Source: Ophiura sarsii
Lineage: Eukaryota; Echinodermata; Ophiuroidea; Amphilepidida; Ophiuridae
Reading direction: 5' to 3'
Length of the DNA: 64,000 bases
NCBI GenBank assembly: GCA_035610835.1
Contig: CM069442.1
Coordinates: 28,659,798 to 28,723,797 of the forward strand
The notes below the pieces were generated by a model. The model worked only from the letters and a program-made list of their open reading frames with translations, had not been told where the DNA came from and did no database searches. A program made the position numbers and the translations under genes. Below, in pieces: positions 23,452-35,598 of the stretch (the stretch's first letter is position 1; each line of letters begins with the position of its first letter).

Positions 23452-23802
23452 GGAGGGAGGGAGGGAGGGTTGGAGGGTTGGAGGGTTGGAGGGTTGGAGG
23501 GAGGGAGGGAGGGAGGGAGGGAGGGAGGGAGGGAGGGAGGGAGGGAGGGAGGGAGGGAGGGAGGGAGGGAGGGAGGGAGGGAGGGAGGGAGGGAGGGAGG
23601 GAGGGAGGGAGGGAGGGAGGGAGGGAGGGAGGGAGGGAGGGAGGGAGGGAGGGAGGGAGGGAGGGAGGGAGGGAGGGAGGGAGGGAGGGAGGGAGGGAGG
23701 GAGGGAGGGAGGGAGGGAGGGAGGGAGGGAGGGAGGGAGGGAGGGAGGGAGGGAGGGAGGGAGGGAGGGAGGGAGGGAGGGAGGGAGGGAGGGAGGGAGG
23801 GA
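23452..23802 (+). repeat. (GGGA)n microsatellite, about 350 bp
   Basis: Almost uninterrupted GGGA repeats from about 23499, after a short section of GGAGGGTT variants. Apparent long ORFs of alternating EGGR or LPPS are simple-sequence artefacts. 22850-23450 and 23803-24200 show no other supported feature. Confidence 0.97.
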
Positions 23803-24204
23803 TCCGCACGTCGTATACGGTTCAGATAGGATCCAATTGCGTCATTAATAAGGAACTCAAACCACAAATCGAGTAATCCGAGAACCGCGCCATCTAGTTT
23901 ATGGAATACAGCTGTGCGTGTTTGACTTTTAATCCTGTGCTTTTAAATTGTTGGTGTTTTTTCGCGGTCCCGCGTATAAGAAGCAAAAGTCAACAAATTA
24001 GAAGCCATAAATTAACATTAACAAAAAGACACTGCCTTATGGTTTCTTAGGAATTAGTAACCCATGGCCTCCACATTTATCGCCCAAAGATATAGTGTTT
24101 ACTGACAGAGTAAGTGGGCTAACTGATCTTCTATTCGTAGCAAGATGAAATCCAAGAAATCCCCGTGTGATTTCAATACGGTCTTTTCACAGAGTTCCCC
24201 AGGC

Positions 24205-24478
24205 CTTTAGTAACACCTTAAATACTGCTATTACTAGTTTTACCATGTACGAAACAGATTTTTCAGAAACTTTTCCTAACTGTCAAAGTTTATCTCAAGG
24301 GTTACTGAACTAACACTAGGAATATTTGTAGTTATTTAAATGCAATTCCTATGGTGATTTCAAATTATGGCGTTCAAATTCAATCAATGTGATATGACAT
24401 CTGAGCTTAGCTTTGTAACATTTTGTGAAATTTTAGAACTGTCATCTGCAGACAATTGTCGCATGGAAAGTGTTTTAA
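24205..24478 (-). mobile_element. piggyBac-like MITE, decayed reverse copy
   Basis: CTATTACTAGTTTTACCATG...GAAACAGATTTTTCAG...CATGGAAAGTGTTTTAA matches the reverse complement of copies 1 and 2, with its left terminus degraded. Confidence 0.65.
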
Positions 24479-24845
24479 AACATCTGTCAACAATACAAAT
24501 GTTCTGTGCCTGGCCAAAATGTTTTCTACCTCCAAATGCACCCTGATGCATTACAGGGTCAAGGTTTAGTTCAAGTTTTAGTTCAAGTGTTGATACAATG
24601 CCATGACTGTATAGCACTGTATACAAATCAAATAATACTGATGACTTAGGCAAATTAAAAATAAAACATGTTTAGCGTTCGGAGTTTTCACATAAGGAAG
24701 GAGGGGCCCTTTTTCTTCTTCCAATTTTTAGTGCAAAATCGCCCTAGTAAGCGAAGTTGAAAAGGGAGGTATTTTTTAATGTTTTATTTCAGGGTTCTGG
24801 GGTTTGATCAATACAATAAAATGGCTGTTCTATGAAATAAACTTA

Positions 24846-25169
24846 TACACCTATCAGTTGTAAGACGCACTATACGACCCCCGGGAGAGGTGCGTCGTGG
24901 GTGCGTCGTTTACCAATAATTCTTGACGGAGGGTACGTCAGTGGCAGCCTTTGGTCCGTCAAAAAAATGACGGAGGGTGCGTAAAGGTCCGTCACTTTAC
25001 ATGGGTGCGAATGGGCTGATAGTTGACTGAGGGTGCGTATTTGGATGGCAATGGTCCGTCGTTTTTTTGACACAGGCTGCGTCATGGTACATGAGAAGTT
25101 GACGCACCTCGGTAAAGTGACGCACCACTCCCGGGGATCGTATAGTGCGTCTTACAACTGATAGGTGTA
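24846..25169. mobile_element. 324-bp fold-back MITE with 42-bp TIRs, TTA target duplication
   Basis: It begins TACACCTATCAGTTGTAAG and ends with the inverse; the 42-bp arms differ at one base. TTA directly flanks both ends, as in PIF/Harbinger-type insertions. It sits between units of a 41-bp tandem array, so the empty junction (AAATAAACTTACTCCC) is visible in neighbouring units. The interior has several GACGGAGGGTGCGT / GGTCCGTC repeats. Confidence 0.82.
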
Positions 25170-25345
25170 TTACTCCCTCTGAAATAAAATGGCTATTCCA
25201 TCAAATAAACTTACTCCCTCTGAAATAAAATGGCTATTCCATCAAATAAACTTACTCCCTCTGAAATAAAATGGTTACTCCATTAAATAAACTTACTCCC
25301 TCTGAAATAAAAAGGCTGTTCCATCAAATAAACTTACTCCCTCTA
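25170..25345. repeat. 41-bp tandem repeat, about 4 copies plus one left of the MITE
   Basis: The unit is TTACTCCCTCTGAAATAAAA plus TGGCTATTCCATCAAATAAAC. A diverged unit lies at 24805-24845, so the MITE split the array. Confidence 0.85.
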
Positions 25346-25548
25346 AGAATAATGTGTTTATTCCAACTTTACCTCATCAATTAATTTGTATATACCTATT
25401 TAAAACATCCTTAACCCTAACACTACCATATACCCCAAAATACCACGACTGGGCACGTTGGTACCACCCGGCGTGGAATTTTTTTGATGAAAAAATGGAC
25501 CCAATACATACAGTCTGGGCAATACACTGCCCAGAACTGTGCTTGGCA

Positions 25549-25625
25549 GCCGTGGTGAAGTGTGGAATCCCTCGCCTCTGGTGCGAGAGGTCCCTGGATC
25601 AAATCCCGGGGGGATCGGGGGGATA
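25549..25625 (+). pseudogene. tRNA-like sequence (CTG anticodon position)
   Basis: Perfect anticodon stem CTCGC/GCGAG around the loop CTCTGGT, a near-complete T arm (CCTGG ATCAAAT CCCGG, 4 of 5 pairs) and an A-box-like GTGGTGAAGTG. The B box is imperfect (GGATCAAATCC), so I read it as a tRNA-derived repeat head rather than a working tRNA. Confidence 0.45.
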
Positions 25626-26300
25626 TTTTGGTCGATTTTCCGCGTTGAAGAAAAAATTCTGAAAAAAGTGGGGGTAGAGTTAGGGTTAATAAAGCTATAT
25701 AGCAACCAAATAGTATTCTCTAGTCTCACTTCTTACTTCTGTGTTGTATGGTACGGTTTCTTTACTAGGTACACAATGCCTAAACCGCGTTGTCTTTTTT
25801 AAAGCCAGTTCTTGTTGCATACTATTTTCTACATTCAGCAAAGTTTATTTAGAAATAATTCTAATAAGTTAGTTATCATTAAATGTTGTTGTATTAGCAG
25901 TCAAACATGTTGTTGTCATATTGGAAATAAATTGGACAGATAATAACTTCACATGTTTACATGCTGTTTGTTCAAAGTGTCCCATAGAACAGTGGAATTT
26001 GATCGTTTTAGGTGAGAGGAAATATTAATTGTCACATATTTGCGTTTAATCAACGAAAATATGTTATCTTTGTAGGCATGGATATGGTATGAACCTCCCC
26101 CCTTTTGGTCCGAAATAGTTCTCCTCGACTAGCTTCGATTATGGTCTTTCCAGACCAATGACATGACAAGAAAGCATTTCATTTTTGATATACTATTATA
26201 CAGCTTAACCTATATTTGTGAAGTATGTCTTAGAAGTCACCCCGTATATGACTTGTATTTATTTTAATTGAAAGCATTTTAGGGGTTCTTGCTTGCTTGC

Positions 26301-26544
26301 TTAACACTTTCCACGCGGCTATTAGTTTTACCACATATAAAACAGATTTTTCAGAAACCCTTCACAACTTTCAAAGTATATCTGAAGAATTACTGAAGCA
26401 ATACTAGGCATGTTTGTTATTATTTTAATGCATTTATAGTGATTTTAAATATGGTAATGAAATTCAATAATTTTGATATTTTTGAAACATTTTGTGAAAT
26501 TTTGGACTGTCGTCTGCAGACGCCTCCCGCGTGGAAAGCTTTAA
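26301..26544 (-). mobile_element. piggyBac-like MITE, intact reverse copy
   Basis: TTAACACTTTCCACGCGGC at the left, CCGCGTGGAAAGCTTTAA at the right, both ending in TTAA. Confidence 0.78.
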
Positions 26545-27109
26545 AGGCAAAGGTCCATGCTCGCTAGTTCACCCAGGGGGAACTGACTTACACCTGGTCA
26601 TTTGGTGACAGATGAAATAGAGTTAAGAAATCTCAACTTTTAGATATTCCCAAAGGATATGGCTGGTAAAACTGGACCTAAGGGTTTAAGTCGGTGGTGT
26701 CCCCGATCTACGATGGCACTTTTGCATTACATTCCAGTTGCCTGTAATGTTTGGGCCCAAGCTTGACAGGTTGAACTGACCATGACGCTAGTATTAGTAA
26801 GTACCACCCCAGAATTACATCCATCCAATACCATTGACGGCATGCTGGGGGACCTTGAGTGTGGCAGCGTTGGAACTGGTAGCAAGCCCGTATGCGCTGC
26901 AGTCTTGACACATGACTTAGCACACGTGGTGACTTTCAGCCAGATTTGAGCCACTTTTAAAACTAACATCTGCTCTTCGGATAATATAATGTGATTTTTT
27001 TCTCTCGAAATTTGAACTTTTATTTTTACAAAATATGATATATCACTAGTTTCTATGACAAATTGAAGTTAAAAATTGGAATTTCTTAACACAACAACAT
27101 TTTGTCCTT

Positions 27110-27830
27110 GGCTGAACTCTCCATCCAGGCACCAATATATTTTAAATCTTGAACCTCATCCAACTTGATACCATCATTTGTCTGTATGGATCCCTTAAAA
27201 ATCAATGTAGGTGATTACTGCTGTTAGGTTGTTGGCCTTAACTCCTTCTATAAGCCTCCTCAGTATCAGTATGTGGCCCACTATCGTCTTTCCGACCCTG
27301 AAGGCGTTTTGATTGGTTCTTAAATGCTGATCCAGCTCTGGTCTGAATCTGCCCAGGATAATTCTGTTGTACGTGCTGGCAAAAATAGAACTTAGGCTGA
27401 TACCTCGGTATTTGTCTCCTAGGCTAAGATTGCCTGATTTTGGTCTTGGAACTATGTTAAGCACGGACCACTGGCTCGTGTCCCCAGTCAGTAATGCTTC
27501 ATTGCAAAAGTTCAATACAATGTCATCAAGGTCGCATATTTACGGAACTTCAGGTGGGATGTTGTCTTTACCACGGGCTTCACCACTGCTTTTTCCATCT
27601 ACCAGTGACCTTTTAGGTTGTCATATTTCTCTTGGTCGAAAGGACCTGTTTTAGGTTCTTAGATCTTTTAAGGATTGATGTGCTTTTCTCCTCCTCCTCC
27701 CTCGGATCTTTGGTGGATGCTTTCCCACCAGTGATTTCCTTGATAAGCCTCCAGCTTAGAGCATGCTTGGAATTGAGATGGGCCGCTTCTACTTCCTTCA
27801 TTTTGCTGATTTTCTTATATGACTAAACTA
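27110..27830 (-). pseudogene. Internally deleted non-LTR retrotransposon RT fragment
   Basis: Minus-strand pieces in order: EVEAAHLNSKHALSWRLIKEI (about 27800), YRGISLSSIFASTYNRIILG and QNAFRVGKTIVGHILILRRLIEG (about 27420-27250), AVITYIDF (RT motif A region), then a shifted frame with GSIQTNDGIKLDEVQDLKYI. The catalytic YADD segment is missing between the last two, so an internal deletion and frameshift have killed it. Confidence 0.75.
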
Positions 27831-28484
27831 GATTGTAGGCTTCATCAGTTCTCTATGGGGTTCTGGGCCATCATGACACATCCATGTGTACTACAAAATA
27901 TTGACAATCAATATGTTATATTGAAGGTAAACAATATTCGTCAAGCTAAAATCATTTAGTTGGAAAGACTGAGTAAATCATCTCACATTACAGTCGTCAG
28001 ACAACTCAGTTATGTTGGCCCAGAACCCCTAAAATGATTTCAAATGAAATAAATACAGAAATACAAGCCAAGAAATACTTCGCAAATATGGGTTAAGCTC
28101 TATAATACTAATAGTATATCAAATGAAATGCTTTATTTCCATGTCATTGGTCTGGAAATACCATTATCGAAGATAGTCGAGGAGAACTATTTCGGACCAA
28201 GAGGAGAGAGGTTCATACCGTATCCATGGGTACAAAGATAACCTATTCTCGTTGATACGCAATGATGTGACAATTAATATTTCCTTTCACCTAAAACGAT
28301 AAAATTCAACTGTTTATAGGACACTTTTATAAACAGCATAACATGTGAAGTTATTATCTGTCCATTACATTTCCAATACGACTACAACATGTTTGACTGT
28401 CAATACGACAACATTTAATGATAAATAACTTATTATGATTAATTCTAAATAAACTTTGCTGAATGTTGAAAATAGTATGCAATA

Positions 28485-29655
28485 AACATGTTAATATTTT
28501 GTCAAATGGATATGTTATATTAGTATTTTCGAACTATTTGTGTGATACACAGCTTCATGGAAATATAACGTGAGAGAGGTAACCATTTGACATATTTTAA
28601 TGCAAAAAATGACGCAATTCGGTCAAAAAGAAATATATATGATGATTTATGTTTCCCCTACCCTGAAATCGTGCTATTTTACTATCGAATGAGCCACTTT
28701 TTAAAAAGGCCTCTAAAAAGAATGTGACATCACAATTTGGATTGACTCAATACCTGGCACTTATCTAGAGAAATATTACTATGAAATGTAATTTACTGAT
28801 TGTTTCATAATTTAAACATAGTGCATTGAAATAAATATGGAACCCCAGATTTTAGAAGCCAAAGCCAAGGCCCTTCTGGTCATATATTATTTGTTAAATT
28901 AATTGTCAAACGAAAATACAGGGTGACCAAAATGTTTGAATCTTCACATACAAAAAACTATATATTCTGTGTGGACAGAGTATGACAAAAATGTATATGA
29001 ATGTTGTTTGTTAAAAAAGAAACACTTAAATGAAATTGATGAACATACCTTTCTGGTAGAAAGGTACAATTCATTCAAATTTATTATACATGTCTAAAAA
29101 TGAAGAAAACAAATTCGGCTGATTACTTGCAACTTCATTTCTGTATTATGCATTGATTACAATGTTATGCCTGGCATTAATTGCATTGACATCTTGCTAA
29201 CATACATAGTTAAAACTGTTGATCTATAGAAATCAGAATTGGATATTGAACAATTTGAAAATGATATACTAGTAGGGTGAGGGCGATGGACATGTTAATC
29301 CTAAACACTAACAAGTGATATTATTGTGCGGATTTGGTGGATAAAATAAGCACTTCCTAGGTAATTAGTATCAACAAAGATTATCTAAAATATTAAGTAA
29401 CATTCAACATTCGGTTCAACTTCATTAAAACACTGCAGAGATATTGTTTCCCCCCTCCAGTTACCATTTGAAATGGGTAATAATCTGCCGTTGATACATT
29501 TTCAGATGGTATTTGTTGTATGTAATTAATTAGTAATAGTAATTAATTGGGGATGTAATTATCACTAATTAAGGTTTGGTAATTACAATAATGATACTAA
29601 TCACACAGAATAATATATAATTCAATGAACTAATATATACAATTTTTAATCATTT
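28485..29655. other. AT-rich intergenic stretch without recognisable genes
   Basis: No ORF, RNA gene or clear repeat found. TACAGGGTGACCAAAA at 28918 resembles a DNA-transposon terminus without a visible partner. Confidence 0.5.
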
Positions 29656-29660
29656 ATTTT

Positions 29661-30590
29661 GCCCATCCCATTGGAAATACATAACATGCATCCTCCTTAC
29701 TAATTGTAATTAACGAGCTATAGTCATTAATCTCAACTTGATTTATACATTTTTCTTATAGATACTATTAAGGCAATAAATTATCTTCCACATGAGACTA
29801 AATATAATCAATTGTGATGTATGGTTTGAAAAATATAAGCATTTGAATGGCAAATAAGCGAAAAAATGTTGCCCATCCCATTTGAAATACATAGCATGCA
29901 TCCTCACCCGTATGCATCCTTACCCGTTTCCACCCTGACTAATTGTAATTAACGAGTTATAGGAATTAATCTCAACTTGATTTATACATTTTTTTATAGA
30001 TACTATTAAGGCAATAAATTATCTTCCACATGAGACTAAATATAATCAATTGTGATGTATGGTTTGAAAAATATAAGCATTTGAATGGCAAATAAGCGAA
30101 AAAATGTTGCCCATCCCATTTGAAATACATAGCATGCATCCTCACCCGTATGCATCCTTACCCGTCTCCACCCTGACTAATTGTAATTAACGAGTTATAG
30201 GAATTAATCTCAACTTGATTTATACATTTTTCTTATAGATACTATTAAGGCAATAAATTATCTTCCACATGAGACTAAATATAATCAATTGTGATGTATG
30301 GTTTGAAAAATATGAGCATTTGAATGGCAAATAGGCGAAAAAAATGTTGCCCATCCCATTTGAAATACATAGCATGCATCCTCACCCGTATGCATCCTTA
30401 CCCGTCTCCACCCTGACTAATTGTAATTAACGAGTTATAGGAATTGATGTCAACTTGATTTATACATTTTTCTTATAGATACTATTACAGCAATAATTTA
30501 TCTTCCAAATGAGACTAAATATACTCAATTGTGATGTATGGTTTGAAAAATATAAGCATTTGAATGGCAAATTAGCGAAAAATGTGACAA
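29661..30590. repeat. Tandem array of a 239-bp unit, 4 copies
   Basis: Units start GCCCATCCCATTTGAAATAC at 29661, 29871, 30109 and 30349; the first unit lacks about 28 bases (CTCACCCGTATGCATCCTTA region). Near identity of copies 2-4 implies recent expansion or homogenisation. No coding potential. Confidence 0.93.
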
Positions 30591-31439
30591 ATCCACCGTT
30601 TATAGGGTCCCAACTTAAGAAATGTGACCATAAGTAACATAATAATATGAGGAATATGATTAGATGGGGAACAAATTAATAACATATCTTACGTGCCTTC
30701 TTAAAGGGGGGGAGAAGTGGGACAAATAAATATTTTGGGAAAAAGCCCCCCCCCCCCTTGCCCCTGTAGCGCCGCACCTGGGGAAAAGCAATAAAACAAT
30801 AAACACTAGTTAGTATACCTGTGCAATACCACAGCTCATAACCCAAAGCATTTTTCTCTTCATCTTTTTCACCCTTTTCCCCAATACTTTTTTCTTTTTC
30901 CACTTGGCATTATTTCCCCAATTCTGCTCATTATTTCCCGGGAGCGGTGCTCCATGCACCCGCACTTTGTGCAACCCTGGCCCAAGAGCCGTAATTGTCA
31001 CTGTAATTTGAGTTTAATAAATATCATACATCGGAAATATTATTGTCTGTGTATTTATTAATTAACAACAACAATATACTTTATGCAAGTATTTTAAGGG
31101 GAATATCTTGTCTTTGTGTCAATACCAACAAAAAAAACATTTTTTATTTAAGCTAAACGGTACAATAACATCCTATACCCACTGAAACGATGCGCAACGG
31201 TCCTATTAAATAGCGCCATCTATAATAGCTTTGTTAAATTTTGGAGGCGGGACTTGTGATCAAATATGCATCCCCCGATGCATCCCTTACGAAAGGTGAT
31301 GAATAATAATGTAAATCCTGTCTCAGGTAAATCGTAAGGCGGCCTTTTAACCAATGAGGTGACATCAACTTTCTTGTCTCTGAGTTAATTGATAGGGTGG
31401 TTTTATCTTATTACCAGGGGTGTGCCAGTGAGCTTGCCG

Positions 31440-31800
31440 ATCGGGTCCACTTTTAAACTAAAATTTGGTCAGCATAGAACTGGTGGCGCTATACTGATCA
31501 GGCGTGATTGTAGCAGACGACACGACGCTGGCCACGTGTCTCTCAGACGACCCAATAATGTCAACGGGAGTGCACTATTTTGAATTATTTTTAACAGTCA
31601 TCGCCCGGTTAACAATGACAATTCTTCTAATTATGATGAATTTGTCAAAATGATAAGATTAACATTCGCGATTACGTGTTATTCACCTTATTCATTACGT
31701 ATTCAACATTTAGGTTTCGCGTGGCCACCGTCGTCTGTGTAAATCCACAACGCCCTCAAACCTATGCTGACCAAATATTACGTTAAACCTGGTTAAACAC
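31440..31800. repeat. Fold-back element, arms of about 80 bp
   Basis: AAATTTGGTCAGCATAG...ACGACGCTGGCCACG (31456-31540) is inverted, imperfectly, at 31718-31790 (GCGTGGCCACCGTCGTC ... CTATGCTGACCAAATATT). The short open frame across the left arm is not a gene. Confidence 0.55.
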
Positions 31801-31872
31801 TGTTAAACGCGTTCAACGCCGGTCACCGACACATTCCGATGATTGCCATAATTTATGTAATTTATGCAAACC

Positions 31873-33725
31873 ATAGGCGTAGCCAGGATTATTTTATCCG
31901 GGGGGCACTCAGGCTGGGATCCAGAAAAGTTAATGAGAAGCCCCAAAAACTGAATTTGATAAGGTACCATCCAAGCGGTGCGCAGCACTGCCCTCCGAGC
32001 TATGCTCGGACAGGGGGGTGTCTGAGGGGGGATGTGCCCCCCTCATAAGTAGAAAAAAATTCAATTTTGGGACTCATTTGGTGCGATCTGGTGTATACTT
32101 TTGACCAAAATTTTATCGAAAAGCCACCTCTTCATTTTTTATCAAAGCACGAAAGAAGTTGAGCATTAAACTGATATATTCTTGATTTAAGTATAGAATG
32201 GTCCAAAAGCTCGAACAGGGGGGAGACTGAGGGGGGATGTTCCCCCTCAGAATTGGATTTTTTTCCATTTTCGAACTCAGTTGGTGCGATCTGGTTGGTG
32301 TATACTTCTGACCAACATTTTATCGAAAAGCCACCTCTTCATTTCTAATAAAATATTTTGTTTTTTATCAATGCACGAAAGAAGTTGAGCATAATTATAC
32401 TAATATATTCTATATATTTGCTACATATTACTGGCAATAAAACATTTTCTTTTGGGTAATTCTATCTTCTTTTTTGTACGTTTTATGAATATCAAAATCT
32501 TAATTTAAAAGAAAACTAAAGCTGCAAATCAAAATCATATATTTGTGAAATTATTATTAATCAGATACCTATAAATTGACGAAGTAAAGAAACAAATTGA
32601 CCTGATACCTTAACAGGCGCGCGTAGCGCGCGAAAAATGTGCTATTTTACAGTTTGCTATGATTGAGGCTTGCCTTCATAAAAGTTTCATCAAGATAAAG
32701 TTAATATTTGAAGTCACATTAGCGCGTAGCGCACAACATTTGATACTAATTTGTTATGAAGCTAAATGTAATGTTTGAAGGTTCATGCGAGCTTAGCGCG
32801 CAAAATTGCATATTTTACACTAATTTTGTCATAATTGAGCGACTTTTTTTGCTTATAACAAGCTTATAAAAAGAAATGTAAATATTTTGAGGTTCTAAAA
32901 CATCCACCCACCCTTCACCGTACCCACCCGCTCGCCCCTCGGGCTCTCCGGCGAAACGGACAACAAGAAATGAAGTCACACAAGGACTGGTCCCAAGTCT
33001 TATCGTTTGGGGCATATGCGTGCGTAGCGCGCAATTTTGTTTGCTATTCTACATATTTTGCCAATTTTGGCTGGTACAAGCTTAAAAACTAAAGCAAATA
33101 TTTCGAGGCACATGAGCAAAAACGCGCGGAGTAATTCTGTTATACCCTGCGAAATATTGGCTTCTCAACACTAACTAATTTTGTCATGATCGAGATACAA
33201 TTTGTCTTAAAATTAGATTCCAAAATTAAAGTTAACGTTCATGTCAAAGGCGCGCGTAGCGCGCGAATTATTTTGGGTTATTTTACATAAATTGTGCCGC
33301 GATTGAGATACCAACCACGCAAAATTGACTTCTTTACATTAATTTTGCCAAGATTGAGATACATTGTTGCTTCTATTAAAATGTCACATTTGATTTTAAT
33401 TTTTTTTACGAAAACCTCTGGCTTCTTTATACTTATTTGCCACATTTTAGATATATTTTGGCCTTATGACACTGCTTTTATTAATGTTTTGCTATTTTAC
33501 CCGGTTTTGCTAGGATTGAGGTACATTTTGGCTTCAAACTATCTTCTTAATTTGCAATGAATTTCTTTTTTGGGGAAGGGGCACATACAACGAAAAATGC
33601 TATCTTTGTATTTGAACGTCATAATTTAACTATGATATCTCTTATCAAAATTGAGGCGACAATGGCAAAATTGAGTGACAGGGGAGAAGGAGCGGTCGGC
33701 CCCTTCTTAACCCTCTGGCTACGCC
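31873..33725. mobile_element. GGCGTAGCCAG-bounded element containing GCGCGTAGCGCGC repeats
   Basis: Starts GGCGTAGCCAGG and ends CTCTGGCTACGCC, an 11-bp inverted match. Inside are two copies of AGGGGGG...GAGGGGGGATG (about 31995 and 32205), then from 32610 roughly seven diverged units of about 105 bp headed by GCGCGTAGCGCGC followed by TATTTTAC, TAATTTTGTCATGATTGAG and a poly-A-rich end. Parts recur at 4145-4290, 42030, 55225 and 57180-57640. No transposase is visible. Confidence 0.55.
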
Positions 33726-33779
33726 ATTATTGCCTTGATATGCCGGGAACTTACAGAATAAGGGGTGGGGGCATGGAAA

Positions 33780-33960
33780 CTTACTATGTAACAAATAAAG
33801 AACTCTATACCCTCTACTATTTCTCTTTTCTTTCTTCCTTTTTCTCCTTTTTCTTTCTTTTTCTTCTCCTTTTTCTTTCTTTTTCTTCTCTCTTTTTTTT
33901 TTTTTTGGTGCCAGGGACCCGGGGGGCACGTGCCCCCCAGGCCCCCCCCTGGCTCCGCCA
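33780..33960. repeat. Pyrimidine-rich tract and inverted GGC-element end
   Basis: TTTCTTCTCC-rich low-complexity sequence, then GGGGGGCACGTGCCCCCC and CCTGGCTCCGCC, an inverted variant of the GGCGTAGCCAG end. Lys/Arg-rich ORFs on the minus strand here are low-complexity artefacts. 33961-34790 shows nothing I recognise. Confidence 0.55.
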
Positions 33961-34792
33961 ATGCTTGAAACGGCACCGTTTTCGCTACGTGTGTTAGTAT
34001 AGGACTTTCCTATCCCAAAATTAATAGTATCCCTGTTATTACTTTAAGTATTTAATTCAAAAACAACAACATACATTATTCATTTCTTTATGAATATGGA
34101 CAGTAGAGGCGGAGTTTAGGGCAGAGTTGGGCGGGGCGAGACAAAGTCTTGAAAATAGAGGGCGCAAATTCATTTTATGGACCGCAATTCTGTTCAGGTA
34201 TTAGCGGACTCTAATTTAATATAGGAGGAATACTACACGTCGAGAATTAATCGGGTTTTCGATATTTGTTTTTCCGGATGGTTTTTCTGTTGAAAACAAT
34301 TACATTGTAAATCAACAAATAACGTATTTTATTTAAAAATTACATACAATTCAACTAAGTACTAAAATGTAACAAATAAAGAAAGTAACAATCAGAGACA
34401 ATACAAGTTCGCCTACGGCTCTTGCCTGGCCCATGGATAGACCAATGTTAGTATCGTTTTGACGCTCGTATTATTCTCTCTCTAAAAGTGGCACAACGTC
34501 GATTTTGGATAGCTTTGATAAACTGGGTATATCTCAGGATTGACAAATCCAAATCAGATAAAATAAACGGCATCTGAAAGCTGAGTGTTTTCCCTTTCCG
34601 TGTGTATTAACATATTACACCAAACGTTAGGACTTCATGGTCAAAAAGTTGCACAAACATGTGCACCCTTTATTAGGGACACCGTGTATAGACGTTATTC
34701 GTAATTGGCGATGTCAGGCTAAAGAGGGAGACATACTCGATGTAACGTCACTAATCATAACGAAAGCGAGGCCAATTCACAAGCCTTACACA

Positions 34793-35598
34793 TAGGGGGG
34801 GGGGGGGGTACCGCGCCATTTTGTTCCGAAGCAATGGTTATGACGTCATATTTGTGTCGATTTTCAGAACTCTTGTATTGGATTTATGTGCAAAAAATAT
34901 GCCCTTGGCATCATACTTTCCCAGGTGTGTAGTTCATTTTAAATTTCAGATGTTCTAAAATGGATGGTTTTCTAAACAATTCGAGAAAGAAAATCGAACT
35001 ACACACCTCAGAATTCCCCCAAAAATGCTTTAAACAAGTCCACTTTTTGTGCCTTTGAACAGAGTGTTTGTCGGGAATGTAGAATTACACATTAACCCAT
35101 GTGCATTAACCCATGACCCCGGTCCAATTAATAAGATTATATATTAATACATTATTCGCCAACATTTTGTTAAATTAGCACGGTTGGTGTAGTGGACAGA
35201 ACGTTGACATGAGGAGCGAAAGGTTGTGAGTTCGAGCCCCATTATGCCCCTGCCGGCATCATCTGTATGCGTGCCCACGGACAGCGCTGTTGTTGTTGAC
35301 CGTATTATGACGCCATTTTTTGTGTTAAAATGTCAACGTTTTTTACCGTTCTTTCAAAAATAAGGAATATAATCACATTACAAACACATTTTGTGCGAGA
35401 GAAACACACACATTTGGCAAATATGGCACAATAAAGATCCGTTCGTTATAAATAAATGGATATGTTAGGCTGGTATCACAATCCCACAGTGCATTTCGTT
35501 AAAACAGTGTAAATTATTTTCCAACGATATGTATCACGTGATAACCACGATCGTTTTCGCAAAATATCGCAAAATGGCGCGGTACCCCAACCCACCTA
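34793..35598. mobile_element. Mutator-like non-autonomous element, 806 bp, 9-bp TSD
   Basis: Flanked on both sides by CCTTACACA (34784-34792 and 35599-35607). Ends are inverted: TAGGG(G)n-TACCGCGCCATTTTG on the left, and its inverse CAAAATGGCGCGGTACCCCA...CCTA on the right. A 9-bp duplication and termini of about 30 bp fit Mutator-type elements. No transposase. Contains the tRNA-like segment at 35180-35250. Confidence 0.8.
35180..35250 (+). pseudogene. tRNA-like sequence with A and B boxes
   Basis: TTGGTGTAGTGG fits an A box and GAGTTCGAGCCC approximates a B box at the right distance. No convincing cloverleaf was built. It lies inside the Mutator-like element. Confidence 0.4.

Larger units (their letters stand above)
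25817..28480. mobile_element. 2.7 kb structure with long inverted arms (about 0.46 kb each)
   Basis: Left arm 25817-26289 (GCATACTATTTTC ... TTTTAGGGGTTCT) is inverted at 28022-28480 along its full length with moderate divergence. The 1.7 kb spacer holds a piggyBac-like MITE and a dead RT fragment. Arms carry no ORF. It is either a long-TIR DNA transposon filled with other elements, or an inverted segmental duplication. Confidence 0.75.

Noticed and set aside
23372..23876. Five overlapping ORFs of 140-166 residues with EGGR or LPPS repeats
   Set aside because: All six-frame openness comes from the stop-free GGGA microsatellite.
29661..30590. CRISPR-like array
   Set aside because: The repeat is 239 bp in direct tandem without unique spacers, in a eukaryotic context.
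33557..33997. 146-residue ORF and overlapping Lys/Arg-rich minus-strand ORFs
   Set aside because: Low-complexity pyrimidine tract and an inverted transposon end; no recognisable domain.
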